Source of the DNA: Candidatus Latescibacterota bacterium
GTDB lineage: Bacteria; Latescibacterota; UBA2968; UBA8231
Assembly: GCA_016187725.1 (NCBI GenBank)
Contig: JACPJE010000020.1
Location: forward strand, 1-45,011
DNA length: 45,011 nt
Reading direction: 5' to 3'
Shown here: positions 16,289 to 25,112 of the stretch, piece by piece
How the letters are laid out: each line of letters opens with the position of its first letter
How positions within the stretch are numbered: the first letter of the stretch is position 1
Position numbers and translations under genes: made by a program
The notes under the pieces: generated by a model
The model's database searches: none
What the model was told of the DNA's origin: nothing
Seen by the model: the letters and a program-made list of their open reading frames with translations, nothing else

Positions 16289-17500
16289 TCAAAAAGAAGA
16301 GTTGATCTGCAGGGTCAGCACTTCGCGCCCGGCGGCGCCGGGCTGGTCGAGGCGGGTGTGCTGCCAGACCAGCTTGCCCAGCACCCCCTCGTACAGGGGA
16401 TAGCTCAGGCCGGCCTCCCAGCGGTCCACGTCGTAGTCCCAGGTCGCCTGGCCGCCGGTCTCGTCGTCGATTTGGGAAAAGCGCAGCCCGCTGTAGCGCA
16501 GGGCCGCCCGCAGCCGGGAGCGCAAGGTGTAGTTGCCCTCCAGATAAAAACCAGAGGTCTTCAGATCCTCGGCGATGGTGGGCACCTCCCACCAGATGAT
16601 CGCCGCCTCGCCCATTACCTTGAAGCGGTGGATGCTGTATTCGGCGTCGGCCCCGATGACCTTCTGGTAGTACTCTTCTAGCTCTTTGCCCGCTTTGAGG
16701 GCCGGGGCCACAGCCCGGTCCAGGTAAGGGCCGCGCGCGTACGAGGCGCCCAGTACCAGGCCGGTGGAGGGCACCAGGCCCAGCCGGGCGGCCAGTTGCC
16801 GGCCGTCGTTGTTGTCGCCCGGGCTGGAGCGGGGATCGGACAGGGTGCCCTGGGTCAGGGCCACCAGGTACTCGAAGCGCCACAGCGAGCCGATGGCCTC
16901 TGCCCCGAAGTCCCAGCAGGGCTCGTAGATCATGGGCAGGCCGGCGAAGAGCTGGGAAGAGCCCCCGCCCTTGAAACCGGTGAAGCCGGAGGAGACCTGC
17001 CCCTGGCCCCGGTGGGCCAGCAGATCGGCGTTGCCGGCGGGCAGCTGGTTGGCGCGCAGGGAGGTGAAGTAGTGGTACATCAGCGGCAGGCCGACCAGCG
17101 GGTTTTTGTCCTGGTAGGCGCGCGGGCCAAAGGCGCCAAAGGGGGTGGGTAGCTTGCCGGCCTGCAGGTGCAAATCGGCCAAGGGACGGCTGAAGACGGT
17201 GTAGCGCAGGTAAGAGTTGAGGTAGGTGGACAGACTCTGGGAGGCCCGGCTCGAAGGGTCGATGAGGAGCTGGGTGAAGAGGGCCAGGCGCGGGGCAAAG
17301 ACCACGTCCCCGAACAGGGTCAGCTGCAGGTTGTCGAAGGGGCTGTCCCCCCGCCGCAGCTTGTTGCCCTCCAACCCCTTCCGGTCAGCCAGGTTGAGGT
17401 TGAGGGTGGAAAGGGCGTTCACCTGCCTCACTGGTCCCGACTGGCCGGCGGCTGGCTGCAGCCCCGCCAGCAAGAGCATCCCCCAGAGCAGGGCCTTCAT
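16289..17500 (-). CDS. outer-membrane porin-like beta-barrel protein
   Basis: 403 residues. Signal peptide MKALLWGMLLLAGLQPAAGQ with AxA-type cleavage. The rest alternates polar and aromatic residues as in 16-18-strand porins: NLQLTLFGDVVFAPRLALFT, YLRYTVFSRPLADLHLQAGK, LPTPFGAFGPRAYQDKNP. The terminal sequence REVLTLQINSSF ends in Phe, the usual outer-membrane assembly signal. The KLPTPFG element is typical of phosphate-selective and related porins, though the solute is unknown. ATG 17500 was chosen because the signal peptide begins there; the frame is open 25 codons further upstream. First gene of the kinase operon. Confidence 0.82.
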   Translation of the reverse strand: MKALLWGMLLLAGLQPAAGQSGPVRQVNALSTLNLNLADRKGLEGNKLRRGDSPFDNLQLTLFGDVVFAPRLALFTQLLIDPSSRASQSLSTYLNSYLRYTVFSRPLADLHLQAGKLPTPFGAFGPRAYQDKNPLVGLPLMYHYFTSLRANQLPAGNADLLAHRGQGQVSSGFTGFKGGGSSQLFAGLPMIYEPCWDFGAEAIGSLWRFEYLVALTQGTLSDPRSSPGDNNDGRQLAARLGLVPSTGLVLGASYARGPYLDRAVAPALKAGKELEEYYQKVIGADAEYSIHRFKVMGEAAIIWWEVPTIAEDLKTSGFYLEGNYTLRSRLRAALRYSGLRFSQIDDETGGQATWDYDVDRWEAGLSYPLYEGVLGKLVWQHTRLDQPGAAGREVLTLQINSSF

Positions 17501-17617
17501 GGACGCGCTCCTCGAGATTGGACGAACATGAAAAACTGCTATCTGTAAGTATAGTTCGCCACGGGATTCCATCAAAGCGGCAGAAAAGGAGGGGCCCTTG
17601 GGCAGGGAGAGAGGACC

Positions 17618-18199
17618 CTAGCCGACCATGCCCAGGAAGTAGCGGTGCACGGTCAGATCAGCGGTCAATTCGGGGTGGAAGGAAGCGACCAGGATGGGAC
17701 CCTGGCGGGCCAGCACGCAGTCGCCCCGGCAGAAGGCCAGGGCCTTGACCCGGGGGCCGAGACGGCAGATGCGGGGAGCGCGAATAAAGACCATGGGCAG
17801 GGGTCGTTCCCGCCTGCCCCTGCCAAAGGTGCCCATCCCCTCGAAGCTCTCCTGCTGCCGGCCGTAGCTGTTGCGCTCGACGGTGGCGTCGATCAGGCCC
17901 AGGGATTTCTGGGGGGGATTGAGCACCTCGCGGGCCAGCAGGATCATGCCGGCGCAGGTGCCCAGAATGGGTTTGCCGGTCCCGGCAAAGTCGCGCAGGG
18001 ACTCCCACCAGTCGCCGGCGTCCATCAGCTTGATCAGCGCGGTGCTCTCCCCACCCGGGATGACCAGCCCCTGCACCCGGCGCAGCTGCGCGGTCTTCTT
18101 GACCACCTGCGCCCGGGCGCCGGCCTCTTCGAGCATGCGGCCGTGGGCGCAATAATCCCCCTGCAGCCCCAGAACCCCGATCAGTTGTTCACCAGCCAC
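17618..18199 (-). CDS. pdxT: pyridoxal 5'-phosphate synthase glutaminase subunit PdxT
   Basis: 193 residues from a GTG that overlaps the end of pdxS by 11 nt. It hydrolyses glutamine and passes ammonia to PdxS for PLP synthesis. Signatures: [32 protein letters not shown], nucleophile Cys in [10 protein letters not shown] near residue 80, and the His/Glu of the catalytic triad in ASFHPELT near 170. No ATG exists at a suitable position. Only the ~35-nt gap to 17577 and the porin promoter region follow. Confidence 0.95.
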   Translation of the reverse strand: MAGEQLIGVLGLQGDYCAHGRMLEEAGARAQVVKKTAQLRRVQGLVIPGGESTALIKLMDAGDWWESLRDFAGTGKPILGTCAGMILLAREVLNPPQKSLGLIDATVERNSYGRQQESFEGMGTFGRGRRERPLPMVFIRAPRICRLGPRVKALAFCRGDCVLARQGPILVASFHPELTADLTVHRYFLGMVG

Positions 18200-19148
18200 G
18201 GGTCTGCAGCAACTGCTCCTCGGGGAGGGTGCGGATGTCGATGCCCACCATGGCCTCGCCCAGATGCTCGGAGACGCGGATGAGCACCTGCGGGTCCTCG
18301 TAGTGGGTGGTGGCCTGGACAATGGCCCTGGCCCGCTGCTCCGGGTCGCCGGACTTGAAGATCCCCGAGCCCACGAAGACCGCCTCGGCGCCCAGCTGCA
18401 TCATCAGGGCCGCGTCGGCCGGGGTGGCCACCCCGCCGGCGGCGAAGTTGGGCACCGGCAGCTTGCCGGTCTGGGCCACCAGCCGGACCAGCTCGTACGG
18501 GGCGCCCAGTTCCTTGGCGGCGTTCATCAGCTGCTCGGGGCTGAGGGTGGTGAGCCGGCGCAATTCGCCGTTGACGCAGCGCATGTGGCGCACGGCCTCG
18601 ACGATATTGCCAGATCCGGCCTCGCCCTTGGTGCGGATCATGGCCGCCCCCTCGCCGATGCGGCGCAGGGCTTCGCCCAGGTTGCGGCAGCCGCAGACAA
18701 AGGGCACGGCAAAGGCGAACTTGTCCACGTGGAAATGCTCGTCGGCCGGGGTGAGCACCTCGCTCTCGTCGATGTAGTCCACGCCCATGGCCTGGAGGAT
18801 CTGGGCCTCCACAAAGTGGCCGATGCGCACCTTGGCCATGACCGGGATGCTCACCGTGCCCATGATCTCGCGGATCTTCTCGACCGAGGCCATGCGGGCC
18901 ACCCCGCCGTGTTTGCGGATATCGGCGGGCACCCGCTCCAGCGCCATCACCGCCACTGCGCCGGCGTCTTCGGCGATCTTGGCCTGGTCGGCGGTGACCA
19001 CGTCCATGATCACCCCGCCCTTGAGCATCTCGGCCAACCCGGTCTTGAGCCGCAGGGTGCCGGTCTCGTGCTGGCCGTCAGTCTTGTCCGGGGTGGCTTT
19101 GCGGGCGCTGCGCGTCGTCTTGCGCCCCTGATTGTCGTTCTTGCTCAT
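18189..19148 (-). CDS. pdxS: pyridoxal 5'-phosphate synthase PdxS
   Basis: 319 residues. Builds PLP from ribose 5-phosphate, glyceraldehyde 3-phosphate and ammonia as a dodecameric barrel complex with PdxT. Conserved: [30 protein letters not shown] with the Schiff-base-forming Lys in [28 protein letters not shown], and [20 protein letters not shown]. The family averages about 295 residues; the extra N-terminus here is a Lys/Arg-rich stretch of about 28 residues ([16 protein letters not shown]). The ATG at 19148 has GGAGCAG before it; an internal start would remove the extension, but no ATG lies there before the conserved part. Confidence 0.95.
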   Translation of the reverse strand: MSKNDNQGRKTTRSARKATPDKTDGQHETGTLRLKTGLAEMLKGGVIMDVVTADQAKIAEDAGAVAVMALERVPADIRKHGGVARMASVEKIREIMGTVSIPVMAKVRIGHFVEAQILQAMGVDYIDESEVLTPADEHFHVDKFAFAVPFVCGCRNLGEALRRIGEGAAMIRTKGEAGSGNIVEAVRHMRCVNGELRRLTTLSPEQLMNAAKELGAPYELVRLVAQTGKLPVPNFAAGGVATPADAALMMQLGAEAVFVGSGIFKSGDPEQRARAIVQATTHYEDPQVLIRVSEHLGEAMVGIDIRTLPEEQLLQTRGW

Positions 19149-19192
19149 GGTCTGCTCCTTTTGTCCATAGAAAAGTCGGTTTTAGCCCTTAA

Positions 19193-19221
19193 AACATACT
19201 CTAAGGAGCGCTTCTGCGCAA
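19193..19221 (-). promoter_or_regulatory. candidate sigma-70 promoter of pdxST
   Basis: On the minus strand TTGCGC (19221-19216) and TATGTT (19198-19193) are 17 bp apart, about 45 nt upstream of the pdxS ATG. Four of six bases match in each box region. It lies just after the flippase stop, so pdxST need not depend on flippase transcription. Confidence 0.45.
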
Positions 19222-19233
19222 AGGATCGGAGAT

Positions 19234-20691
19234 TCAGGCGGAGGCCGGGCCGGCGGCAGAGCGGCCCCGGAAGCCGCGCCAGTACTGGCGGCACAACTCC
19301 CAGGCGAAGAGCCGCAGGCCCAGCACATAGGCCCCCGCACCTAGAACGCCGCCCAGGACCAGGGCCGGCAGGGGGCTGGCCGGGAGGAAGAACTTGACCC
19401 CAACCAGCGCCGCCACCACCGGCAGGGACACCAGCAAGGGACGGCCCAGGGCGGCCAGGAAGGCGGTGAAGCGCAGGTCGATCAACTGATTGGCGTAGTG
19501 CTGGGAGAGCACCAGGAAGAGCAGGGAGGTGAGGGCGATGGCCGCGCTGACCCCTTCGATGTCATAGGGAAGGGTCCAGTACATGGCCGGAATCAGCACT
19601 GCCAGATTGAAGAGGGACCAGTACAGGGACCAGTTGGCCTTGCCCTTGGCCATGAAGATGGAGCCGACCACCACCCCCACGGCCTTGAACAGGGTGGCGA
19701 CGACCAGCAGGCGCAGCACCCCCCGGGCCGGCGTCATACCCGGTACCTGAAGGAGGACCTCCGGGGCAAAGGCGAACACCCCCAGGAGTGCCGGCCAGGA
19801 GAAGAGGGCGATGCTCTGCACGGCCTTGAGGTAGCCCCGCCGCAGCAGATCGTCGTCGTCCTGGATGACCGCAAAGGTGGGGAAGGAGACCCGGGTGATG
19901 ATGGTGGACAGGCGGGTCAGGGGTATCAGGGTCAGGCGGCTGGCAAAGCTGTAATAAGCCATGGCGGTGGCGCCGAGGTACCGGGTGAGCAGGAACCTGG
20001 GCAGGTTGCTGCTCAGGTAGTTGAGGGCCCTGGAGCCGGTCAGGTGCAGGCTGTAGGGGAGGATCTCCCGCAGGGCCACCCGGCTGAAGGAAAAGCGGGG
20101 ACGCCAGGCCGCCGAAACCGCCAGGCTGGCCAGCAGGGCCACCTCGCGCACCACCGAACCGATCACCGCGCTCCAGATCCCGCCGGAAGCCCACAGGAGC
20201 AGGATGACCGTGAACAGGAAGAACAGGATGGAGACGACTTCGGCAAGGGCCTGGTGGCGGAAGTCGAGTTCGCGCTGCAGCCGGGAGCGGAAGATGCCCG
20301 AAACCGAGGCAAAAGGGATGAGCAGGGAGAGGGGGACGTAGATGTGCCAGAAGGCTTCGGGGCTTTCCGGCGCCTGCAGGGCGCAGACCAGGGGAGCGCT
20401 CAGGAAGATCAGCGCCGTCAGGGCGATGCCAAAGGCGAGATTGGCCCAGAAGGCAGTGTCGAAGTGGACCTCCTCCACCTGGCGGGACTGGACCAGGGCC
20501 GAGCTGAGGCCCAGATCGCCGATCAGGGCCAGGAGCATGACGGTGGTGAGGGCAGTCTCGAAAAGCCCCAGTTCCTCCTTGGGCAGAAAAGCGTACAGAA
20601 TCAGCGGGGTGAGGAGCTGGATCAGGGTGGCGCCGGTGGTCCAGAATACCCCGTGGATAGCTTGGGTAGCCAGCGCCTTTTCAGCGGGCAT
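19234..20691 (-). CDS. polysaccharide flippase (Wzx/MOP-type)
   Basis: 485 residues, about 14 hydrophobic segments, as expected for oligosaccharide flippases that move lipid-linked sugars across the inner membrane. Opening GVFWTTGATLIQLLTPLILY and ELGLFETALTTVMLLALIGD match the family's TM1-TM2 region; DLGLSSALVQSRQ and SRLQRELDFRHQALAEVV are typical. The C-terminus is GPASA after an Arg-rich end. ATG 20691 overlaps the 68-residue isomerase remnant by 11 nt; an upstream in-frame ATG at 20748 would add residues that do not look like the family. Probably exports the glycan built at 32-45 kb, which is inferred. Confidence 0.88.
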   Translation of the reverse strand: MPAEKALATQAIHGVFWTTGATLIQLLTPLILYAFLPKEELGLFETALTTVMLLALIGDLGLSSALVQSRQVEEVHFDTAFWANLAFGIALTALIFLSAPLVCALQAPESPEAFWHIYVPLSLLIPFASVSGIFRSRLQRELDFRHQALAEVVSILFFLFTVILLLWASGGIWSAVIGSVVREVALLASLAVSAAWRPRFSFSRVALREILPYSLHLTGSRALNYLSSNLPRFLLTRYLGATAMAYYSFASRLTLIPLTRLSTIITRVSFPTFAVIQDDDDLLRRGYLKAVQSIALFSWPALLGVFAFAPEVLLQVPGMTPARGVLRLLVVATLFKAVGVVVGSIFMAKGKANWSLYWSLFNLAVLIPAMYWTLPYDIEGVSAAIALTSLLFLVLSQHYANQLIDLRFTAFLAALGRPLLVSLPVVAALVGVKFFLPASPLPALVLGGVLGAGAYVLGLRLFAWELCRQYWRGFRGRSAAGPASA

Positions 20692-20887
20692 GGGACAGGC
20701 AGGTACGGACAAATTCGAGGTTGCGCCAGGTGTTGCCCTCCAGGGCACTCAGGTCTGGATCGGCCAGGGCGAATTCGTCGGGGCTGATGTTGAGGTGGGT
20801 CTCGATGACCAGGAAACCCTGGTACCCATCGGCCTCCAGGCCGGTGCCGCCCCAGCAGACTTCGTCGGTGAAGACGGAGAGCTTCAT
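20681..20887 (-). pseudogene. 68-residue scar of a sugar-phosphate isomerase/epimerase
   Basis: The N-terminus MKLSVFTDEV is the usual first strand of AP-endonuclease-like TIM-barrel isomerases. After only CWGGT the sequence jumps to GLEADGYQGFLVIETHLNIS and NTWRNLEFVRTCL, the usual C-terminal strand and helix of that family. Some 200 residues and the metal site are gone, yet the frame is intact with ATGA overlap to the upstream Ldh_2 gene and 11-nt overlap with the flippase. Cannot be a working isomerase; either a deletion remnant or assembly collapse. Confidence 0.62.
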
Positions 20888-21864
20888 CGCCAGGGCGCGG
20901 GGATGGCCAGTTCCTCGGCGAGTTTTTCCAGGTGTTTCTGGTGCCGCTTGCCCACTGGCACGCCTTCCTGGCGGTATTGCCGTTCGCGGGCCGCCTCGAT
21001 CCCGCCGGGCACGTGGGACTGGTCGAAGCCGGGCAAGGGCTGGAGCTGGCGCACCTGTTGCACGTAGAGGTCCATCTGGCGCTTGAATTCGGCCGGATCG
21101 GCGAAGAGTTCGAGGCGCAGGAGGATGACCAGCGCTCCCTGGTTGGCCCCCTCCCAGGTCCAACGGGGCGGGTTCGGGTCGAAGTTCAGGCCTGAGAGCA
21201 GGCCGCCCCAGGCCTGGCAGATCTCGCCCATGCCGATGCTGCGCAGCACCAGGCCGGGGGCCAGCGGGGCGATCTGCTGGCGTTTCGAGTCCGAGTAGAA
21301 GTCGTGCAGGGCCCCGAAGTCGAGCACCAGCGGATCTTCCTGGTCGGTGGGGGCCAGGAAGGACATGGGCGAACCGCCGCCGGCGGCATAGAGGGGCTCG
21401 TCCGGCTGGAGGTGGAGCTGGTGGCCCGAGGTGACGTAAGCGATCAGGTCGTGGCCGATGGCCAGCCGGCTGTAGATCCCAGCGGCGCCGAAGTGGCCGT
21501 GGTTGCGGCTCACCATCGCAGCCATGCCCACGGCCTTGGCCTTCTCGATGGCCCGCAGGGTGCCTTCGTGGGCCGGGAAATATCCCAGGCCCCCGTCCCC
21601 GTCCACCAGTACGCTGCAGGGCGTCTCCCTGACCACCTGCAGTTGGGGATCTGGGTTGAGTTTGCCCTCGCGCATCAGGTGGGCATAGGCGGCGATCTGC
21701 TGGGTGCCGTGGCTGAAGACGCCGCGCAGGTCATTGGTCACCAGCAGTTGGGCCAGGAGTTCGGCCTTTGCTTTGGGCAGTCCCACCTTTTGCCCCGCTG
21801 CGGCGACAAAGCCGTGCAATTGCTGGTGCGGCACCCGGATGAATTCTTCTGGCGGTCTGTTCAT
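20884..21864 (-). CDS. Ldh_2 family malate/L-lactate-type dehydrogenase
   Basis: 326 residues. NAD(P)-dependent 2-hydroxyacid dehydrogenase with the non-Rossmann Ldh_2 fold. Signatures: VTNDLRGVFSHGTQQIAAYA (active-site His), VLVDGDGGLGYFPAHEGTLR, VSRNHGHFGAAGIYSRLA, GGGSPMSFLAPTD, and the C-terminal VPGGIEAARERQ region. Family members oxidise malate, ureidoglycolate, 2,3-diketogulonate or similar; which one is not evident. ATG 21864 was chosen; an in-frame ATG at 21933 would start inside a palindrome and adds non-family sequence. Confidence 0.85.
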   Translation of the reverse strand: MNRPPEEFIRVPHQQLHGFVAAAGQKVGLPKAKAELLAQLLVTNDLRGVFSHGTQQIAAYAHLMREGKLNPDPQLQVVRETPCSVLVDGDGGLGYFPAHEGTLRAIEKAKAVGMAAMVSRNHGHFGAAGIYSRLAIGHDLIAYVTSGHQLHLQPDEPLYAAGGGSPMSFLAPTDQEDPLVLDFGALHDFYSDSKRQQIAPLAPGLVLRSIGMGEICQAWGGLLSGLNFDPNPPRWTWEGANQGALVILLRLELFADPAEFKRQMDLYVQQVRQLQPLPGFDQSHVPGGIEAARERQYRQEGVPVGKRHQKHLEKLAEELAIPAPWR

Positions 21865-21936
21865 CGGTTGTGTTTCCCGGTAAGAGGCATTTCTAAGGGT
21901 CAGATCAGAAGCGGTTATTTCCGGGCGATTCATATA

Positions 21937-21956
21937 GGGCGATTCAAGAATCGCCC
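21937..21956. repeat. palindrome GGGCGATTC-AA-GAATCGCCC
   Basis: Perfect 9-bp inverted repeat with a 2-nt centre, 6 nt upstream of the O-methyltransferase stop in plus coordinates, followed by CTAC. A partial extra copy (GGGCGATT) sits at 21923. It resembles dispersed GTAGGGGCGATTC-type palindromes seen in diverse genomes (recalled, not searched). It could act as a transcription terminator for the O-methyltransferase operon. Confidence 0.65.
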
Positions 21957-21961
21957 CTACG

Positions 21962-22612
21962 TCATTCCTCTACTTTGACGGAGACCGCCAGCCAGCCGCC
22001 GATGGGTAGGATATGGGAGACCAGCCGGCGGTCGCTGGCCACCCTGCGGTTGTAGGTCTGGATGCCGCGCCGCCCGTCTCCTGGTTCCAGCACCTCGTGG
22101 GCGTGGCCGTGGCCGTCGGCGTTGTCGGCCGCGATCAGCCCGCCCAGGCGCACGTGGTCCATGGCGAAGTCGAGGTAGCGGGGATAACTCTCCTTGTCGG
22201 CGTCGATGAAGATCATGTCGAAGGGGGCCTCCTCAGAGACTTCGGCCATCAATTCCAGGGCCGGCCCGGTGCGCACCTCGGCCCGGTCGGCCAGGCGGGC
22301 ACGGGCCAGGTTGGAACGGGCGATGCGGGCGTGCTTGGGGTCGATCTCCAGGGAGATCAGCCGCCCCTCGCGCGGCAGGGCGCGGGCCAGCCAGATGGCC
22401 GAGTACCCGGCCAGGGCCCCGAATTCGAGGATCTTGCGGGCCCCGATCATGCGGGCCAGCAGGTAGAGGGTCTGGCCGGCGTCGGGGTTCACCGAGATGG
22501 GCGGCAGGCCCAGGGCCACGGCCTCGGGCATCACGCTCTTGAGCACCTGGTCTTCCTGGACGAAGAGGCTCAGACGGTAGGTGTTGAGATCTGGATAGGA
22601 GGCTTGGCTCAC
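21962..22612 (-). CDS. class I SAM-dependent O-methyltransferase (COMT-like)
   Basis: 216 residues from a GTG 20 nt after the ThDP-enzyme stop. Recognisable: QTLYLLARMIGARKILEFGA then LAGYSAIWLARALP (SAM-binding motif I), SLEIDPKHARIARSN, metal-binding MIFIDADKESYPRYLDFA, ADNADGHGH, and ILPIGGWLAVSVK. Family members methylate catechol-type or other hydroxyls with Mg2+ and SAM. Last gene of a four-gene minus operon with two aldo/keto reductases and a ThDP enzyme, so it may modify the small molecule they produce. Confidence 0.88.
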   Translation of the reverse strand: MSQASYPDLNTYRLSLFVQEDQVLKSVMPEAVALGLPPISVNPDAGQTLYLLARMIGARKILEFGALAGYSAIWLARALPREGRLISLEIDPKHARIARSNLARARLADRAEVRTGPALELMAEVSEEAPFDMIFIDADKESYPRYLDFAMDHVRLGGLIAADNADGHGHAHEVLEPGDGRRGIQTYNRRVASDRRLVSHILPIGGWLAVSVKVEE

Positions 22613-22632
22613 CTTCGCTGCCTTTCTCTGGT

Positions 22633-24255
22633 CTACTCTCCCGGCATGCCACCCGCAATGGGGGCGTGGATCAGGGCCGGCAGGGGTTCGCGCAGCCCCT
22701 GGCGCAGGGCCTCGGTCAATTCGGCGCGGGTGGAGACCTGGGTTCCCAGGGCGCCAAAGGCCTGGGCCGCGGCGGCAAAGTCCACTGGCCCCAGGGTGCT
22801 GCTCAAGGCCTCGCCGTAGCGCCGCCGATGACCGGTGGCGGTGATCCCCCAGCTCTGATCGTCGGCCACGATCATGGCAAAGGGCAGGTGCTGGCGGGCG
22901 GCGCACTCCAATTCGGCCAGGGTGAAGGTGGCCGAGCCGTCTCCCGAGAGCAGGATTACCGGCCGGTTGGCAAAGCCGGCGCGGGCGGCCATGGCCCCGG
23001 CGATGCCGTAGCCCACCACCCCGCTGATCCCGCAGGTGAGCCAGTGGCCCGGGTACCGCTCCCGCCCCAGGGTCTGGTGGAACCACTGGCCGATGCTGCC
23101 CCCGTCCACGATCAGGACGGTTTCGGGGGTGAGCACTTCGCGCAGGGCTTCGATCAGGTCCAGGGCGTGTAGCCCCCCGCCGCGCCGCGCCCCTTCCACC
23201 ACCTGTCGCTGGAACTCGTCGCGCCGCTGCCGGGCGGTCTGCAGCCAGGCTTCGAACCCGTCGATCTGCCGCTCGGCGCAGGTTTCGTGCAACTGCTCCA
23301 GCGCCGCGCCCGGATCGGCCTGGATGGACAGGTCCGCGGGCCTGCCCTGGGAAAGGCGGGCGGCGTCTGCGTCGATGCGCAGCAGGCGCGCCTCCCCGGC
23401 CAGGGGCGGGGTCTGGAGAAAACCCACCCGGTAGTCGGGCGGCGCGCCCAGCAGGACCACCAGATCCGCCTCTTCCAGGAGCATTGGCCCGCCGCTGGCC
23501 GCGCCGATCACCCCGATATATTCGGGCATGCCGCCCGACACGGTGCCCCGGTCCCAGATGGGCACCACCACCGGGATGGCGTAGGCAGCGGCGAACTGGG
23601 CCAGGGCCTCTTCGCCCCGGGCATAGTACACCCCGCTGCCGGCCACCAGCAGGGGCCGCCGCGCCCGGGCAAAGAGGTCGGCGGCCTGCTCCAGTTGGCG
23701 CGGGGCAGGGTGCATAGGGCCGGGCCGCTGGGCCGGCGGCCACAGGGGCCCTTCTTCCACCTGCGCCTCCTGGACGTCCATGGGGAAGGTCAGGTGCACT
23801 GGCCCGGGCCGTCCGCCCAGGGCAGCGGCAAAGGCCTCGTGGACCTGGGCGGGGATGCGCTCGGGCAGATCCAGCACCCGCGCGTACTTGCACACCGGCG
23901 CGGCCAGGGCCACCTGGTCCAGGTCCTGGAAGTGCCCCATGCCCGCGGTCTGCCGTGCGCCGGCTCCGGTCAACAAGAGCATGGGCGCCCCGTCGAAATA
24001 GGCGTTCACCACCCCGGTCATGGCATTGGCGTGGGCCACCCCGCTGCTGACCGCGCACACCCCCACCTGGCCGCTGAGCCGGCCCCAGCACTCGGCCATG
24101 TACGCGGCGCTCTGCTCGTTGCGCACGTCGATCAGCCGGATGCCGACGCGTTGGCAGGCGGCGTACACTTCGTCCAGGCCGTGGCCGCACAGGGTGCTGA
24201 TCCACTTCACCCCCTGGGCCCGGAGGGCGCGGGCCAGCAGCTGGGCGCCTTTCAC
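22633..24255 (-). CDS. thiamine-diphosphate-dependent enzyme (acetolactate synthase/benzoylformate decarboxylase-like)
   Basis: 540 residues from GTG 24255 (GTGA overlap with the aldo/keto reductase stop). Three ThDP-family domains: PYR domain with catalytic Glu in IDVRNEQSAAYMAECWGRLS near residue 48, central domain RRPLLVAGSGVYYA near 205, and PP domain with GDGSATFTLAELECAARQHL near 440 followed by the family's Asp/Asn region (IVADDQSWG). The family makes or cleaves C-C bonds next to carbonyls; the substrate is not readable. Downstream partner is an O-methyltransferase, upstream two reductases. Confidence 0.9.
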   Translation of the reverse strand: MKGAQLLARALRAQGVKWISTLCGHGLDEVYAACQRVGIRLIDVRNEQSAAYMAECWGRLSGQVGVCAVSSGVAHANAMTGVVNAYFDGAPMLLLTGAGARQTAGMGHFQDLDQVALAAPVCKYARVLDLPERIPAQVHEAFAAALGGRPGPVHLTFPMDVQEAQVEEGPLWPPAQRPGPMHPAPRQLEQAADLFARARRPLLVAGSGVYYARGEEALAQFAAAYAIPVVVPIWDRGTVSGGMPEYIGVIGAASGGPMLLEEADLVVLLGAPPDYRVGFLQTPPLAGEARLLRIDADAARLSQGRPADLSIQADPGAALEQLHETCAERQIDGFEAWLQTARQRRDEFQRQVVEGARRGGGLHALDLIEALREVLTPETVLIVDGGSIGQWFHQTLGRERYPGHWLTCGISGVVGYGIAGAMAARAGFANRPVILLSGDGSATFTLAELECAARQHLPFAMIVADDQSWGITATGHRRRYGEALSSTLGPVDFAAAAQAFGALGTQVSTRAELTEALRQGLREPLPALIHAPIAGGMPGE

Positions 24256-25100
24256 GAGGCCAGGCGCTGCTCGGGCAGCCACCACAGTTCCTTCTTGGCT
24301 TTGGGCACCAGGGCCAGGGCGCGTTCCAGCACCTGCTTTTCCTCCAGCTGCGAGAGGGGGACAAAGTGTTCGGCCAGCCGCACGTTCTCCTCCACCTGCT
24401 CGACGCTGTCCATGCCGACGATGGCCACGTCGGCCGGAGGACTGAGGGCGTAGCGCAGGTACAGGCTGCAGTCTTCGGGGGGGACCTTGCCGGCGGCCAT
24501 CACCTTCATGGCGATGATGCCCATGCCTTTGGCGCGGGCCGCCGGCACCGTGGCGGCGGCAAAGTTGTTCCATACCCGGTTCACCGGTCCCAGCGGGTTG
24601 AGCACGGTGTCGAAGTCGTATTCCTGGATCATTTTTGCGAAGATCTCGGGGTGGGTGTGCCCGGTCAGGCCCACGAAGCGGATCTTGCCGGCTTTGCGGT
24701 ACTCCTCGATCACCCGCAGGGCCCCTCCCGGCCCCAGCACCTCGCTGAGGGTGCGTTCCTGGTCGATGGCGTGTACCTGCATCAGGTCGATCACCTCCAA
24801 CTGGAGGCGCTCAAAGCTCTCCTCGATCTCGCGCTTGAGTTCGTCGCCGGACCGCTTGAGGCATTTGGTGGCGATGAAGAGCCCTCTGCGGTCGCGCTCC
24901 CTGAGGGCCAGGCCCAGCCGGCGTTCGCTCTCTTTGTAGGAGCTGGCGGTGTCCAGGTAGGTGATGCCCCGGTCGATAGCGCGGTGCACCACCTCCACGG
25001 CGGCGCGGTCGTCGTTCAAAAGATTCCAGCAGACCCCGCCCAGGCCCAGGGCGGTGACCTGGGCGCCGGTTTTGCCCAGGAGACGTTTGGGGATGGCCAT
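24252..25100 (-). CDS. aldo/keto reductase
   Basis: 282 residues, no signal peptide, cytoplasmic. NADPH-dependent carbonyl reduction is the family reaction. The catalytic tetrad is visible: Asp and Tyr in TYLDTASSYKESERRL, Lys in LFIATKCLKRSGD, His in DLMQVHAIDQE. AMKVMAAGKV and VAIVGMDSVEQVEENVRLA form the cofactor-side C-terminal region. Overlaps the ThDP gene by 4 nt and follows the second reductase by 12 nt, so probably translated from one message. Confidence 0.9.
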   Translation of the reverse strand: MAIPKRLLGKTGAQVTALGLGGVCWNLLNDDRAAVEVVHRAIDRGITYLDTASSYKESERRLGLALRERDRRGLFIATKCLKRSGDELKREIEESFERLQLEVIDLMQVHAIDQERTLSEVLGPGGALRVIEEYRKAGKIRFVGLTGHTHPEIFAKMIQEYDFDTVLNPLGPVNRVWNNFAAATVPAARAKGMGIIAMKVMAAGKVPPEDCSLYLRYALSPPADVAIVGMDSVEQVEENVRLAEHFVPLSQLEEKQVLERALALVPKAKKELWWLPEQRLAS

Positions 25101-25112
25101 CGGCAGTCCTTT

